From positions 2,418,001-2,482,000 of the forward strand of contig JAUKUA010000002.1 in assembly GCA_030549175.1 (NCBI GenBank): a stretch of DNA of 64,000 nucleotides, written 5' to 3'. Each line of letters opens with the position of its first letter. The first letter of the stretch is position 1. This document shows positions 35,493-46,745 of the stretch, one piece after another. Source of the DNA: Lasiosphaeris hirsuta (lineage: Eukaryota; Ascomycota; Sordariomycetes; Sordariales; Lasiosphaeriaceae). A program made the translations under genes and the position numbers. The notes below the pieces were generated by a model. That model searched no databases. It was not told the origin of the DNA and saw only the letters and a list, made by a program, of their open reading frames with translations.

Positions 35493-36072
35493 CCTGCAAA
35501 CACAAACTCCTCATCTCATTTATGTTCTAGCTCAACGCATGTAGTTGGTTCGCACGCGTTGCGCCCGGCTACATAAGCATACTGGACGGGTTGGCAGTAC
35601 TAAGCCTGCGCTGCACGAGAGGTGCCGATAGCAAATACATGTGTCTATCAACTGTTAACGAGTAGTAGACATAGCATAAGGGACGTTATAGATGGCATTA
35701 CCAATACTCATTAATATGGCCTTTAGCCCAAGCTGAACACAAATTATCTCCTAGCCCTACGCTAAATAAAACCTCTCCCTTGTACTGCATCATAACTGTA
35801 TTGTCCAACACAGCTCAGCATCGTGGCTTATCGTTGCTTCATTACTTCCACCACCGCCACCCGAAAAACTCGGTACCCAAAAGAGAAAAACGTCACAAAA
35901 CTGGGTATCTCTGAAAGACGACAAGAATCGAACAAGCCAACAGGGGTATACCATTCAAGTGCGTCAAAAGTGCGCTCACCTAGCGCAGCAAGCCTCACTT
36001 CACCTCCACCACTAGGTTTTGGGATGAAGCCACCGACTTTCGTTGATGGGTGCCCTTGCCTTCCAATGCTTA
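35493..36072. other. Convergent intergenic region
   Basis: This lies between the 3' ends of the F-box and Ytp1-like genes. No gene, repeat or RNA is recognised. Confidence 0.55.
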
Positions 36073-38171
36073 TCAAACCGATCTGAGCGAACCCGGCGAC
36101 GGCCGGCCGCTCTCTCGGCGAACAGCCCAGCCCTTGACAGCTACGACGAGGATGACCCAGGCCATCAACAGACCCACGGATCCCATGGTGACGGTGTACA
36201 TGAACATTGCGTCAAGCTGGTAGTGGATCATGCCGTCAACCGTGTCCGAGGACTGTGTGCGACATGTCGAGTTAGCGAAAAGTTAGCACGAGGTCCATCA
36301 AGGGGGCATTTAGACTCACGCTAGCCATAAAAATAATGCCTCCTGCGATGAGACCAAATGAGGTCAAAATCTCGGTAGGGGGTCGTGATGGGTAAATAGA
36401 TTTTGGCGGCTTCAGGTACATTAGGACATAAGAGAAGCCACGGGCGAACGAGGCCCCGGTTAGGAGTTGGCCCCATTGCTTGTGAACCATGCTCGAGATC
36501 ATGCTCTCTTGCGTATGTGAGCTCATCATGATGCCCAGAAGTAGGATCACCAAGGCTGGAATGGGGTTCATCGAAAAGTGGTAGGTCTGTGGTTCACGAA
36601 GTTCATCGTGGTCCTTGTCCCTAAAGACGTTCTCAGTGGAGGTCTGGGCAGCTTCTGTCACAGTCGTATTCAGTAGATCTCTGATCCGAGTTGACTCTAC
36701 CAGCATGCCAAACTACCAAGCGTAAGTCAGTGCAGCTGCGTGGAGGGATTCGAGAGAGCTTACCAAGCCGCCGCCGATAAAGAGCACGGTTATCGAGACG
36801 TGCTCCAGGTCCTGGGCGCTCCATTCACCACCCCAGTTACCAAGGTGCTCGAGGAAAATATTAGTAGCTCCGTAGGTGAAAATGAGCGCACTCTCGACAA
36901 ATTCCGCGGAAGGTTGCCATTTCCGACTCGTTGAGGACTTTGGTCGCACGTTCCACGCCTAGCATCAGGTTAGCTGCATTAAGTTTCACAGTACGACAAT
37001 GCACACGAACCCATCCTAGATCACCAAAGCTTCCTGCCCACCGTCCAAGGGTGAAGATGCCCAACCAAAAGAATATGCCCCCTTTTATCCAGTGCGCCAA
37101 TCCAGAAAATATGCCACCGCCCTCCTAAACCACAGATATTAGCAGTGCCGAGATGTTTGGAGAGACCAAATTCGGCAGAACGTACAAAGAATCGGCCAAA
37201 GGTGATTATTCCGGTACAAAACGCGATGAAGCCAAGGATTAGGATTGTTCGATCAACGAAGTTATATGCGAAGAACAAGATTTTCCAGAATCCCGTTGGG
37301 ACCATGCCGGCGACCCTTTGCGCTACGGAGAATGCTTTGCCGGAGCCTGGAAAGTTAGGAAGACCGGCCTCGGGATCCTCATCCTCATCCATATCCTCGT
37401 CGTCATACGGTCTATGAGCGCCGTGCGACGAAATGTCGCGCAGCGGAACTGAAGGCGATTCAGCATTAGGAGAGCTTGAAGGGCTACCCAGGGACTCGGA
37501 ATTGGGCTCTGTTCCTTGCCCACTATCATTAGAAAGCCTATAATCCTTTGCAAAGCGAGAATCATGCTCAGCCATGGCCTCGGTGGAGACGGGGATGAAT
37601 GACTGGCGCTCGTGGGATTGACCAGGCCTGCTCGTTTTGCGACTGAGAATACCGCCAACACGCGCCAAGAGACCACTTGTGACTTGAGCGCCAACAACCC
37701 AGGTAACGATCCAGCCTAGCTTGTGGTGGGCATTGTTGGGATATAGGTCGGGTGTGCTTGCGTTGTAGATGGTCCCCAACAACACGCCCCCAGCATTCGT
37801 CGCGAGGAAGACGGACTGCGCCGCCAACGTATATCTTGAGCGAGAAAGCGATAGCATTACCACTGTGCGAGTTCTGTATCAGTTTAAAGTATTCCAGAAC
37901 GGTCCTCGCAAGGGGTACTGGACCCGGAAAGCGTACCGACTGGGAGCAATAACACCCACGCTAGCGTCATGGCTGCGATGTGGCTATATATCACTGCTCG
38001 ATGATCGAGGAGGGCAAAGTACGTGGGCGGGTACTGGTCGTTAGGCAGAGGTATGTCAGCCTCGCCTTTTTCCATGTTCATGTCATCGCCATGAGCAAGG
38101 GCGGCGGGAATAACTCCCAGAGCCGCAACGCTTGCAACAGCTGTCAAAAACGAAGTCGCCGGCGTCTTCAT
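36073..38171 (-). CDS. Ytp1-like multi-pass membrane protein (DUF2427 + Ytp1 domains)
   Basis: Six exons are inferred: 37937-38171, 37186-37862, 37011-37124, 36764-36958, 36320-36712 and 36073-36252, giving 597 aa. A signal peptide covers about residues 1-28 (TAVASVAALGVIPAALAHG). An N-terminal DUF2427-like region follows (YFALLDHRAVIYSHIAAM). Then comes a cytosolic or lumenal loop rich in Ser, Asp and Glu (DDEDMDEDEDPEAGLP). The C-terminal Ytp1 domain has several membrane segments (GLAHWIKGGIFFWLGIF, FTYGATNIFLEHLGNWGG, MIHYQLDAMFMYTVTMGSV). Exon junctions restore family motifs such as FGRFF-EGGGIFSGLAHW. The biochemical function of the family is unknown. Intron 1 splices a GTACGC donor to a CACAG acceptor. 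Confidence 0.85.
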
Positions 38172-40325
38172 GGACACCCCTCTTCACGACAAGCTTTCTT
38201 TTCGGTATAAGAGGCACGGGAAGCCCCTGTTGGTCTCTATAACGGTATTATTCGGAGCGAGTATTATGTAGTATCTGCCTAGGACAGTATAAGTGGATAG
38301 GTAGATGCGATTACAACGTTCGGGGTGCCTGTTCGATGCGATCGAGGTGTTGAGGGAGAAACAAAGAAGAGACCAAGGGCCGTTCTAATCCGTTCCACAA
38401 CAAAGTAATAAGCAACGTACGGTGGGCGGGTCGAAGGTCTTAAGAAAGTAAGGGCTAACTTTGGAGGTATAGAGCCGCCGTGAGAGTGCCATGGACACTA
38501 CCCGTGATTTGGTGATTCATCGGCTAGATGCAGCTACGATTGGCGAGCCGTGGGAAGTAAGTGGGAGTCAAGTCACCCGTGCGCTTTTCCGGTGAGGTTG
38601 TCCTTGTTCGCGCCTGCCTTTGACGACAACGTTGCTGTCCTCGCAGCTCCGAAGCATCCGATGTCTTTTAGCGGGCGCGCGCGGAAGGCATCGACTGCGG
38701 CCACAGTGTGCGCAAGACTGTGCGGGGTTGGACCCCGGACGCATGCGGTTTCCATTCTCTTTTTTATTGTCAAGGGCGCCCTTGACAATTGGGGGATTCT
38801 CCTGGGTCGCTGCGAGAGCGAGGCGGGGCTTATGCAATCCTCCTCTGGGATGCCCGAGCTTCACACACCGACAGCTTCCCATCTGGCCAATAGAGTGTCA
38901 TAGCTTCATGACATAGTTGAGTCAGCCTCGACTGATGGCGATTTGTTGTGCGGACGGCTTGAATGGATGGGTGCCGGAGCTATCTTGGGCGGCCATGTGC
39001 TTCTTTTTAGCTTCATGTGGGCAACCAACTCGATTCTGGATCGGGACCATCCTGCACGGAGCAGAGATCCTTTGGTGGCCATGGATCAGCGAGTTGCCTC
39101 ACGACAAAATGATTGTTGTGCGGGGGCCTGGGTGCTCCACAGAACACAGGTCGCGCATCACTACGGATCTGTGTGGATTTGTTTAGTAATGTCTCTCGGG
39201 TCTGAAGCTTGGGCGCTGAGCGGAGGGCGCTGAGGATTGGGTGGTGATTCGACGTTTGGGTTGTCATCGTTAACTAAACGCGAGGAAACTCAATGAAACA
39301 TTTGCATGGATGGACCCACTTGCAGTCAACGGTTCGCAACGACGTGCAGGTCAACCCTCGCCTCCCGCCAGTCCCGTGAGGGTCACGACCCTGTCACCCA
39401 AGACTCGGCGCAGATATTCCTGCAGCCGTGGAGAGCCGTAGACACATAACGCACTCACAACATTCCCTCTCCCTTCTGATACCCCTCATTTTCCTCGATC
39501 ATCAGGGCCACCTCGGGTCTTGGGGCGTTGCGAAACCCCGACCGAGTTCATGATTTCGAATTCCCGACCCTCCCTTTGCCCTCCCTAACCCGCGGCTGCG
39601 CAGATCCTCGAGAACGTATCACGCAATGAGACCTGCGGGGCCAGTGCAAGATCTCCTTTTCGTATATCGTCGTTGAATATACGGGTCCGTGCGCAATTAC
39701 AGCACGCCCACGCATCATGGACCCTGCATTCCCATGGGCTTGACGGCCCCGGGTTTTTACTGCCTGGCTCGGGATGAAAATGTTCCGCAGCATGACGGGG
39801 CACACAGTCTAAAACGTTTTCGTCTAGTCAGGCAATCAGGTTACACACACCTGTGGCCCATCTAGGGAGCCGGGCGAGGATATGTCATCAAAGAAAAGTC
39901 TGATGAGGCATCCTGCACTAGGAAGCTGCACTGGTCGACCAAGCTGTCATCGGGGAGCGAATCATTCCGATGTTTCTTTGATCCGAACTATCCGACCAGA
40001 GGGACTTTCCCTACGCGGTGGTTTTCCACGAGACGCGCCCAACACGGAAGATCCGAGAGCATCTTCGGCCCAAGCAACAATATGCAGTGGCGTACTCGCC
40101 CAACTGCTACACTATCTCCCTTGACGCCGGGGAAAAGCAATCATGGGCGGTCTGAAATTTTATCAAGACCGACGTCACAGCACGGTTCATGGCCGAACTC
40201 ACCGAGCCCACCACTACACGTGTCAGATATCAACACTCATATTCTCCAGCACGCCGGATCAGGTCTGACTATGGAAGAAGGTAAATTCATTGATTATTTT
40301 GCACGAGCTGCAAGGGACTGACTCC
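38172..40325. other. 2.1-kb intergenic region upstream of the Ytp1-like gene
   Basis: This contains a perfect 24-bp palindrome (listed separately) and several domain-free open frames of 60-117 codons. It runs to the 3' end of the metallo-beta-lactamase gene. No gene is supported. Confidence 0.5.
38766..38789. repeat. Perfect 24-bp palindrome
   Basis: The half-site ATTGTCAAGGGC is followed directly by its exact reverse complement, with the centre between 38777 and 38778. It lies in non-coding DNA about 600 bp upstream of the Ytp1-like start. It could be a dimeric-protein site, a recombination or replication feature, or chance. Confidence 0.9.
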
Positions 40326-41183
40326 TTATAAAGCGGATCTGTCTGATGATCTCCATTTGTCGCTGTCGACCGACAGCACTTTTCCTTCCCTTTCCAATTT
40401 TCGCAGGATTTGCACAACCCCCCCCGCTGCGGCTGGATACAAGCTTTCGGGCACATCGCGATAAATGATCTTGACTAGGTCCATTGGGGTCCATGAACCG
40501 GCGCCCTTAGCATCCTCGCCTGCCCCTACAGAGCGCAATGTCTGGAGAACCTGCTCCTCCCGCTGCCTCCTGTGCTGAATGTACTCCACAATCTTCCCGG
40601 GCCCGTCTGGGAGGACTGGCCCGTGGCCTGGATATGCACGGCCTTTGAAGAGATGCTTCATCTTCTCAAGACTGTCCAAATAAGTCCCCAGATCCTCAAA
40701 TACGGCAGTCCCCTGCCCAAGGACATTGTCGCCAGTGAACATGGCATCCTCTTCTCGTAGAACCAAGACCATATGATCGACCGTATGTCCTGGGGTGTGT
40801 GCGGCTGTCAAGGACGCACCCTCGACTTTGAATATCTGGCCATCCGCGATGTCCAACTGCCCGGCTTCAGGCTGGCATTTGTAGATCTCGGTTCCCGGCC
40901 AGCCTTCGATCAGATGCGGGATACCCCCTTGATGGTCGTGGTGCCAATGGGTTACGATTGCACTTGCGATAGATGCGTTCTCTTCTTCCAGGGTCCTTTT
41001 GATGGTTGCGATCCATGATGGCTTCCCCTCGCCCGTGTCGATGAGAAGTCGCTTGGGTCCGGTACCGAGCAGATATGTATTGGTTCCCTGAAGGGAAAAC
41101 TTGCCCGGGTTGCCTCCGAGGATGCGGATGCAGGTGGGGCTGAGACGCTCGACTTCGGGGAGCTGGACCAGCTGAGTCGTCAT
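40326..41183 (-). CDS. Metallo-beta-lactamase-fold hydrolase, LACTB2-like
   Basis: One exon encodes 285 aa. The zinc motif HxHxDH is present as HWHHDH at residues 79-84, followed by HTPGHT, a GDN segment and YPGHGPVL, so the di-zinc site looks intact. The N-terminal segment LSPTCIRILGGNPGKFSLQGTNTYLLG is typical of the LACTB2/beta-lactamase-like hydrolase group. The C-terminal helical part has a winged-helix-like end. Animal LACTB2 is a mitochondrial endoribonuclease, and related fungal proteins act as thioesterases beside polyketide synthases. No such synthase is near, so the substrate is open. ATG 41183 is chosen. An in-frame ATG at 41216 would add MQVSNRLLRYT, but a CAG there could also be a splice acceptor. 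Confidence 0.85.
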   Translation of the reverse strand: MTTQLVQLPEVERLSPTCIRILGGNPGKFSLQGTNTYLLGTGPKRLLIDTGEGKPSWIATIKRTLEEENASIASAIVTHWHHDHQGGIPHLIEGWPGTEIYKCQPEAGQLDIADGQIFKVEGASLTAAHTPGHTVDHMVLVLREEDAMFTGDNVLGQGTAVFEDLGTYLDSLEKMKHLFKGRAYPGHGPVLPDGPGKIVEYIQHRRQREEQVLQTLRSVGAGEDAKGAGSWTPMDLVKIIYRDVPESLYPAAAGGVVQILRKLEREGKVLSVDSDKWRSSDRSAL

Positions 41184-42567
41184 TGTGTATCGCAAGAGGC
41201 GGTTTGACACCTGCATCAACAAATCCCCTTGTCGGATGAAGATGACTTACAGTTTGCAACTTACAAATCGCAACGTGGGGAGAGCAGCCCGCCCGCCTGC
41301 GGGGTAGCCAGCCTCGGGCGAAATGGAACGCATTCGCCTGCAGAGCCGGCAATAAAATGGCGATTCGTTGACACATGTGAAATATTTTGTATTGCAGGGC
41401 GGAAACTCGTAGACATTGAAGCACAGTGTCGGCGATGATCGGCACTTGCAAGGACACTGTCTGCGTCCCCTGCTGCTGTTCGCCTTTGCGGGCCACCCAC
41501 CTTGCCTGCTTGAGCAGCATCCACGTCCACGACACACTCACCGTTGTGTATGTGTAGGCAGACTGGCAATCGGAAGCGCTTGATGCGATTGAGTGCAAAC
41601 TAGGGCTGGAATAAAAGCCGAATTGCCTCGCTAGATAGATGATTGTCGAAACATCAAAATACAGCATAGCACATAGCCGACGTGATGTAGCAGATGAACA
41701 CCCAAATCTAATCGGGATTGTATGCTCAATCCACTATATATATGGAACTAGAAAGCACCGGTATCTAGGTCTCTCGTTGCCTGAAATCGCGTTGTTGTTT
41801 GGAGCTTGGAGATTGTGTAACAAGTGGGGGAGGAAAAGCCATTCAGGACACTGAGGCTGGGGCTGAAACGGTGAGGCCTTATTTCTGGTTGATGGTGGTC
41901 CTTCACTACGGTAGCAGGTAGGTACCTCTGTAGTGACCCAGCAGCCGTTTTAGCGCCCCAAGCTGAGGGAGTCGATAGGGCCCACCCCTACCGATAAGCC
42001 TCGCCAGATGGATATCGATAAGCAATTTTCCCAGCTTGGGGTAATCTGTGTGCTGGACATCCATTTGGCGATTCCGACACGCCAAAGCTGCGCCAAACTC
42101 AGCAGTCGCAGAGGAAGCGTAAGTAACTTTCCGGACGGTAACCCAGCCTTCTATTGTCTATTCCAACAATAACTGCGGCTTTATTAAAGCTAACCATTCA
42201 TGTATTTGCCCAACAGGACTAGATATTTGCGTTGTCCTGACTTGCCTCAATCGCTCTCCACTGACCGAATCCCCTTCCTCCCTAGAGTCTCTCGCGACGA
42301 CACCCGAGCGTAACACTCCACTGCCAACAATTGCTGCTGCTAGCTACCTCCCGATCCGATCTCCAGGATACAAATCCCCCCCCGGAGTAATAAGCGCGGT
42401 TCAGAAAACACCGTACCCAGGACTTGATTGCATCTCCAGACCGTTGCCTAAGTGCGGCACACGAGGCTTCTGCTGAGTTGAAGTGCCCCTTGAGATCGGC
42501 CACTAAGTCGACGAAGCTATTCAAGCCCCAATCTTGCCCACCTATACTGAAGGGCACATTCAACAAG
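41184..42567. other. Divergent intergenic region between the MBL hydrolase and UBP8
   Basis: This is 1.4 kb with both promoters. A cluster of GATA-type sites at 41973-42022 is listed separately. No gene is seen. Confidence 0.5.
41973..42022. promoter_or_regulatory. Cluster of three HGATAR (GATA-factor) sites
   Basis: CGATAG at 41973-41978, CGATAAG at 41992-41998 and CGATAAG at 42016-42022 lie within 50 bp and face the same way. Closely spaced HGATAR pairs are typical of AreA/Nit2-type targets. Function here is inference. Confidence 0.3.
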
Positions 42568-44418
42568 ATGGCTGCGAGGCCCGGGACCCCGGCCTCTCCC
42601 AAGAACTTCAAGATCCAGCCGCCACAGCCTGGTCAGCCGTTATATGGATGTGGTAAGACCGATCGTACCCTTTATCTTGGCCACCATTTCTAAGCCATGG
42701 CCCATGTTAGAACACGTACAGCGCCTATTCAACCAGGACCAAGCTACCACAAATACTTCGATCCAACACTACAAGGCGATTCTTCGGAACATCCTCGACT
42801 ACTCTCCCATCAATGCGCAAACGGCCAAAGCCGCTGAGGGTCCGACCATCACGACATCTCTGACTTCCACTTACCTCTGTTTACAATGCCCCTCCACGCT
42901 TACCGAAGACGACTGTGTGAAGCATGGTAACAAGAAGTCGCACAGATTCTGTAGGTCCCAACTGTGCTTATACCGCCGCGCGCCTTACTGATTGTGACCC
43001 CCAACAGACGTTGACTCGAGGAGCGGCGCCCTGTACTGCCAAATGTGCGATGACATAGTCTGGGATCCCACATTTGAGGATCTCAGGTTGACCAAAATTG
43101 GCACAGGCAGCTTCACTGCTAGTGCGTCTCCTATCCCCTACTGCTCGCATTTTGGTCGACCAAATCTAACTAGCTGCGTTTTTAAGGCCGGAAGAGGAAA
43201 CAGGACGACCTTTTGGCTGTCGACCCGGTCAAGGACAACCCTCAGTACATCTCGACCAACACAACCGTTGCTTCTTGCAAGGCCAGTGGACTCCGGGGTA
43301 TCTACAATGCTGGGGCTACATGCTACCAAAATGTGGTGCTTCAGAGCTTTCTGCACAACCCGGTGCTAAGAAATTTCTATCTCAGCGATGGTCACCAAAG
43401 TAGCAACTGTGAGGTACCCTACTGCCTCAGCTGCGCCATGGATGACATGTTCCAGGATTTTTATGCTGTTGAGAATACCAATGGTTATACGGCTGCCAAC
43501 ATCCTCTCCGGCTTTTGGATCAGTGAAAAGAAAGCTTTCGAGAACCTTGTCACGACAAAAGAGCAGGATGCGCATGAGTTCTTCCAGTTTTTGGCCGAGG
43601 AGCTGCACGAGCGCAACGGAGATGGCAAGAAGCCCGAGACTGGCAGCGAGCACAGTTGCAACTGCATTATCCACCAAACCTTCTACGGAAAACTACAAAG
43701 TACTACAACATGCCAGCACTGCGCTGGTGTGACCAATCAGGTTCAGAGCTTTCTTGACCTGAGCTTGCCTCTTGAGAATCTCACTCAGAAGAAAGGGAAA
43801 AAGAGTGGCAACGCCAAGGCACCAGCCATGACCTTACAAGAGTGTCTTGACGAAGAGTACATCAAATCCGATAAATGCGAGTATCGATGCCATAGCTGCA
43901 ACTCGATGCAACAAGCACGCAGACAAACCGCGATAAAGTGCTTACCGAACGTGCTGTCAATCCAACTCAAGGTATGCATTCCCTGGTCCCAAGTATTTGT
44001 TGTACGGCTTCTAATGTGCTATGTGTAGCGGTTTGAGTTTAAGCAAGGCAGAAATGAGCGGGCCGCTAAGATTGAGACGCCCGTACATTTTCCTCTGCAG
44101 CTCAATATGTTGCCCTACACGGAACGAGCCCGGACCGGAGATACTAAGGAGAACTTCGAGCTGGCTCGGTCGTGTACCTACGACCTCCTGAGCGTTGTCG
44201 TGCACGTGGGCGAGATTGATACAGGGCATTACGTCTCTTACTGCCGAGTGGGCGATCAGGTGAGTCTGAGGCCGTGGAGGTGCTCACATATGCATGTGCT
44301 AACGGCAGGTATCTAGTGGTTTGCTTTCAACGACCACAAGGTCGAGTTGGCATCAAAGTCTGATGTCCTCGGTGCGAAAGCCTATCTGCTCTTCTACATT
44401 GTCAGGTCACTTGCATAG
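42568..44418 (+). CDS. UBP8: SAGA-complex ubiquitin hydrolase Ubp8-like
   Basis: Six exons are inferred: 42568-42652, 42711-42950, 43008-43121, 43187-43971, 44029-44259 and 44317-44418, giving 518 aa. An N-terminal ZnF-UBP starts at YGCEHVQRLF and includes paired Cys residues (YLCLQCPSTL, LYCQMCDDIVWDP). The USP catalytic domain has the Cys box GIYNAGATCYQNVVLQS (Cys192), the QQD-like EQDAHEFFQFL, zinc-finger cysteines (CQHC, CHSC) and the His box DTGHYVSYCRVGDQWFAFND. Yeast Ubp8 removes ubiquitin from histone H2B as part of the SAGA deubiquitinase module with Sgf11, Sus1 and Sgf73. Exon 1 ends inside the ZnF motif (GC-E), which supports the acceptor choice TTAG at 42710. Confidence 0.92.
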
Positions 44419-45062
44419 GGAACAGGAGATCCGAAGGACAAGTGAGCTCCCTTGGTGTCAAACTATGGGCTACTCCTGGATACAAGAAGCCGAGGACGAC
44501 CTGAATGAAAGCGGTAATCTTAGAGGAAGATGAGGAACTCTGACTGATGCTTTATATCACCCGCGATAACGTGACGTCCAACCTCGTATATATATAGGTC
44601 ACCTGTTCATCAAGGACACTGCTCATAACAAGGGATAATAAGCAATCCAAAAGAGGCAGGGGAAAAGCAGAAACATGGGCTGGCTGATACATCATATCAG
44701 GCCCATTTATATCTGGACCAGACGTCTAACCTCGTTTCTTGAAGGTTTTCCTAAGTATATGAGATTTCTCTGGAGCCGAGGGAACGAGTGTCTGGGGACC
44801 GGACGGGAAAACAAAACAAAAAAGGACAGATTTCGGATATGTGCGGGAAGCTGGCACTTTGGAGTCTTGTATATGTAGCATTTGCATGGTTAGTGGTCTG
44901 GGTAGGTTACAAAGGGACGGGGCTCGGAGAGCTCGGAGTATTAGGATAGGTCTATTATCTCTCCCTGCAGCGCAAAGGTGTGGATAACTTCTAAGGGAGA
45001 TCGAAGATATTTTCCGCCGCGATACTATGTCTATGTCTACCTGGGCTCCCTCATCCCACCCA
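44419..45062. other. Convergent intergenic region
   Basis: This lies between the 3' ends of UBP8 and EFM5. It has a TATATATATAG stretch near 44587 but no recognised gene. Confidence 0.5.
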
Positions 45063-46386
45063 TCACGCGGCGGACGCAATATCCGAGGTGGAAATCTTCC
45101 CAGTCTTGCCCGTGTCGCCCTCGCCACCGGTCACAGCGCCGGCCACGTCGGCCGCCGACGGCTGGGCCGCGACGAATTTCCAGACGCCCTCGGCCTCGAA
45201 GTTGGCGTAGCAGTAGAACTCGTTGCTCAGGCCCCGCGCATGCGTCGGCTCAAAGTTGGTCGTCCGCACACCGATCGACGCATGCAGCTTGTGCACCAGC
45301 CGCTCCATGCGCTCGCCCGTGCACATGACCAGCTTGATGTCGGGCGTGAAGCGGCCGTCGCTGTGGGGCGTGAACTTGGCCGGCTTGGAGAGCCAGCGGA
45401 GGGTCAGGGCGGCTAGAGGAGGAAGAGGTAAGCATGGGTCCGGAAAGGGGGAGGGGGCGGATATACTCTTGGTCTGGCAGTCCTCGGCTAGGAACGGTGG
45501 GTCGCAGGCGAAGCGGTCAAAGGTGCCTTTGAGGCTTGCTGGTGGTAGGGGGTTAGGAGGTGGTTTTCCTTGGCCGCGTTCGGGCTGCGCTACCGCCAAC
45601 AAGCATACGAGAGATAGGGGATAAGGGGGTGGCGGTTTGGCTTACATGGGAGCTTGAACGGCTGCGCATAGTCGTAAAAGATAAACTCGGGGAAGATGGC
45701 GAAGCGGTTGTCGTGCTCCAGCAAGATCAGCTTGGGCTTGGGCGCGTCCGCAGGCGCAGTGGCCTAGTCAACGCCATAACGGTTAGCGGACTGTACATAT
45801 AGCAGAGTAACAAGATGCTCTACTGCCCCCCCCCCCCCCCCGCGACAGAGGATATCCCGGGTTTCCCTGAGAGGCAACAACAAGTCGGTGGGAGAGAGGG
45901 GAATCCACAAGGCAGCGGTCCCTTACCATGAGGTTCTTGAGCGCAATGAAAACGGAGGGCACCGAGATAACCGCAATCCCCGTTTCATTCGTCGCCCCAT
46001 CCAGCAGCTGCTTTGCAATGGTAGTCGCTACCTCATCGGTGTACTATGCGTGGTTTGGCGTGGATTAACAATGTGGTCCCAGCAGGAGATGGCGCAACTC
46101 AGACGCAATAATCTCAACATACCCAGAACTGCGACTCATTCCAGTCCTCGGCAAAGGCGTCCATCGATAGCGGTATATAAGTCTCTCGGCCGGCTCGCAG
46201 CTCTTCAGCAGCGGCCTGCAGCTGTGCGAATTTCTCTGCGTGGGCATCGCGCTCCGTGTAAAAGGCCTTCAGCGCCTCAAGGGCCTCGGGAGAGAGCATC
46301 CTGAAAACAAAAAGAAATGTCAAGAAGCAAATTTCTAAATGCTTTTTTGGCGTCGATACTTACAGCTCATCGTCGCACTCGGACAT
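45063..46386 (-). CDS. EFM5: eEF1A lysine methyltransferase Efm5-like (N6-adenine-MTase family)
   Basis: Six exons are inferred: 46364-46386 (23 nt), 46123-46300, 45927-46043, 45646-45763, 45467-45538 and 45063-45412, giving 285 aa. Motifs of the EFM5/EEF1AKMT1 family are present in order: LSPEALEALKAFY, DAFAEDWNESQFWYTDEVA, VISVPSVFIALK, LLEHDNRFAIFPEFIFYDY and the NPPF-type motif IV as CDPPFLAEDCQTK. The yeast protein methylates Lys79 of eEF1A, despite earlier annotation as a DNA methylase. The C-terminal 25 residues are Gly/Thr-rich. Intron 3 is 163 nt and contains a C16 homopolymer. Confidence 0.9.
45826..45841. repeat. Poly(C) tract, 16 nt
   Basis: An uninterrupted run of 16 C lies inside intron 3 of the EFM5 gene (G16 on the coding strand). 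It is prone to length error in sequencing. Confidence 0.9.
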
Positions 46387-46745
46387 GGCTATGTTCACTA
46401 TGGCGACTGCTCTATCTCACAAGTGCTGGTTTTGTTTGCAAGAATTGACACTTGGGCCGAGAGGCAAAAATCTGGGGTTTTTGAAGGGGGGGTACATACT
46501 TCGTGGGCCCCATCAAAAGTTGACTGCTTCCCGTCGTCCATTCATAACCAATCCTGTCACCTCAAGTCGCCCACCACAATGCCGAGACAATTTAATCAGC
46601 ACACTCTATCAACACAGTTGCATTGCAAAGGCCTTTGCGTCCTTTTTGGGCTCCATTGAACTCAAGAAAACGTCTCTAGTTACATATGTACACTCTTTCA
46701 AGAGCCTTAACGTGCCATCTCCAAACTTGCCAAATACGTCCCCGT
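46387..46745. other. Short tandem intergenic region
   Basis: This is 359 bp between the EFM5 start and the stop of the complex I gene, both on the minus strand. It should hold the EFM5 promoter. Nothing distinct is seen. Confidence 0.5.

Noticed and set aside
40326..41183. Metallo-beta-lactamase gene as part of a polyketide cluster
   Set aside because: No polyketide synthase, monooxygenase or transporter lies nearby; neighbours are housekeeping genes.
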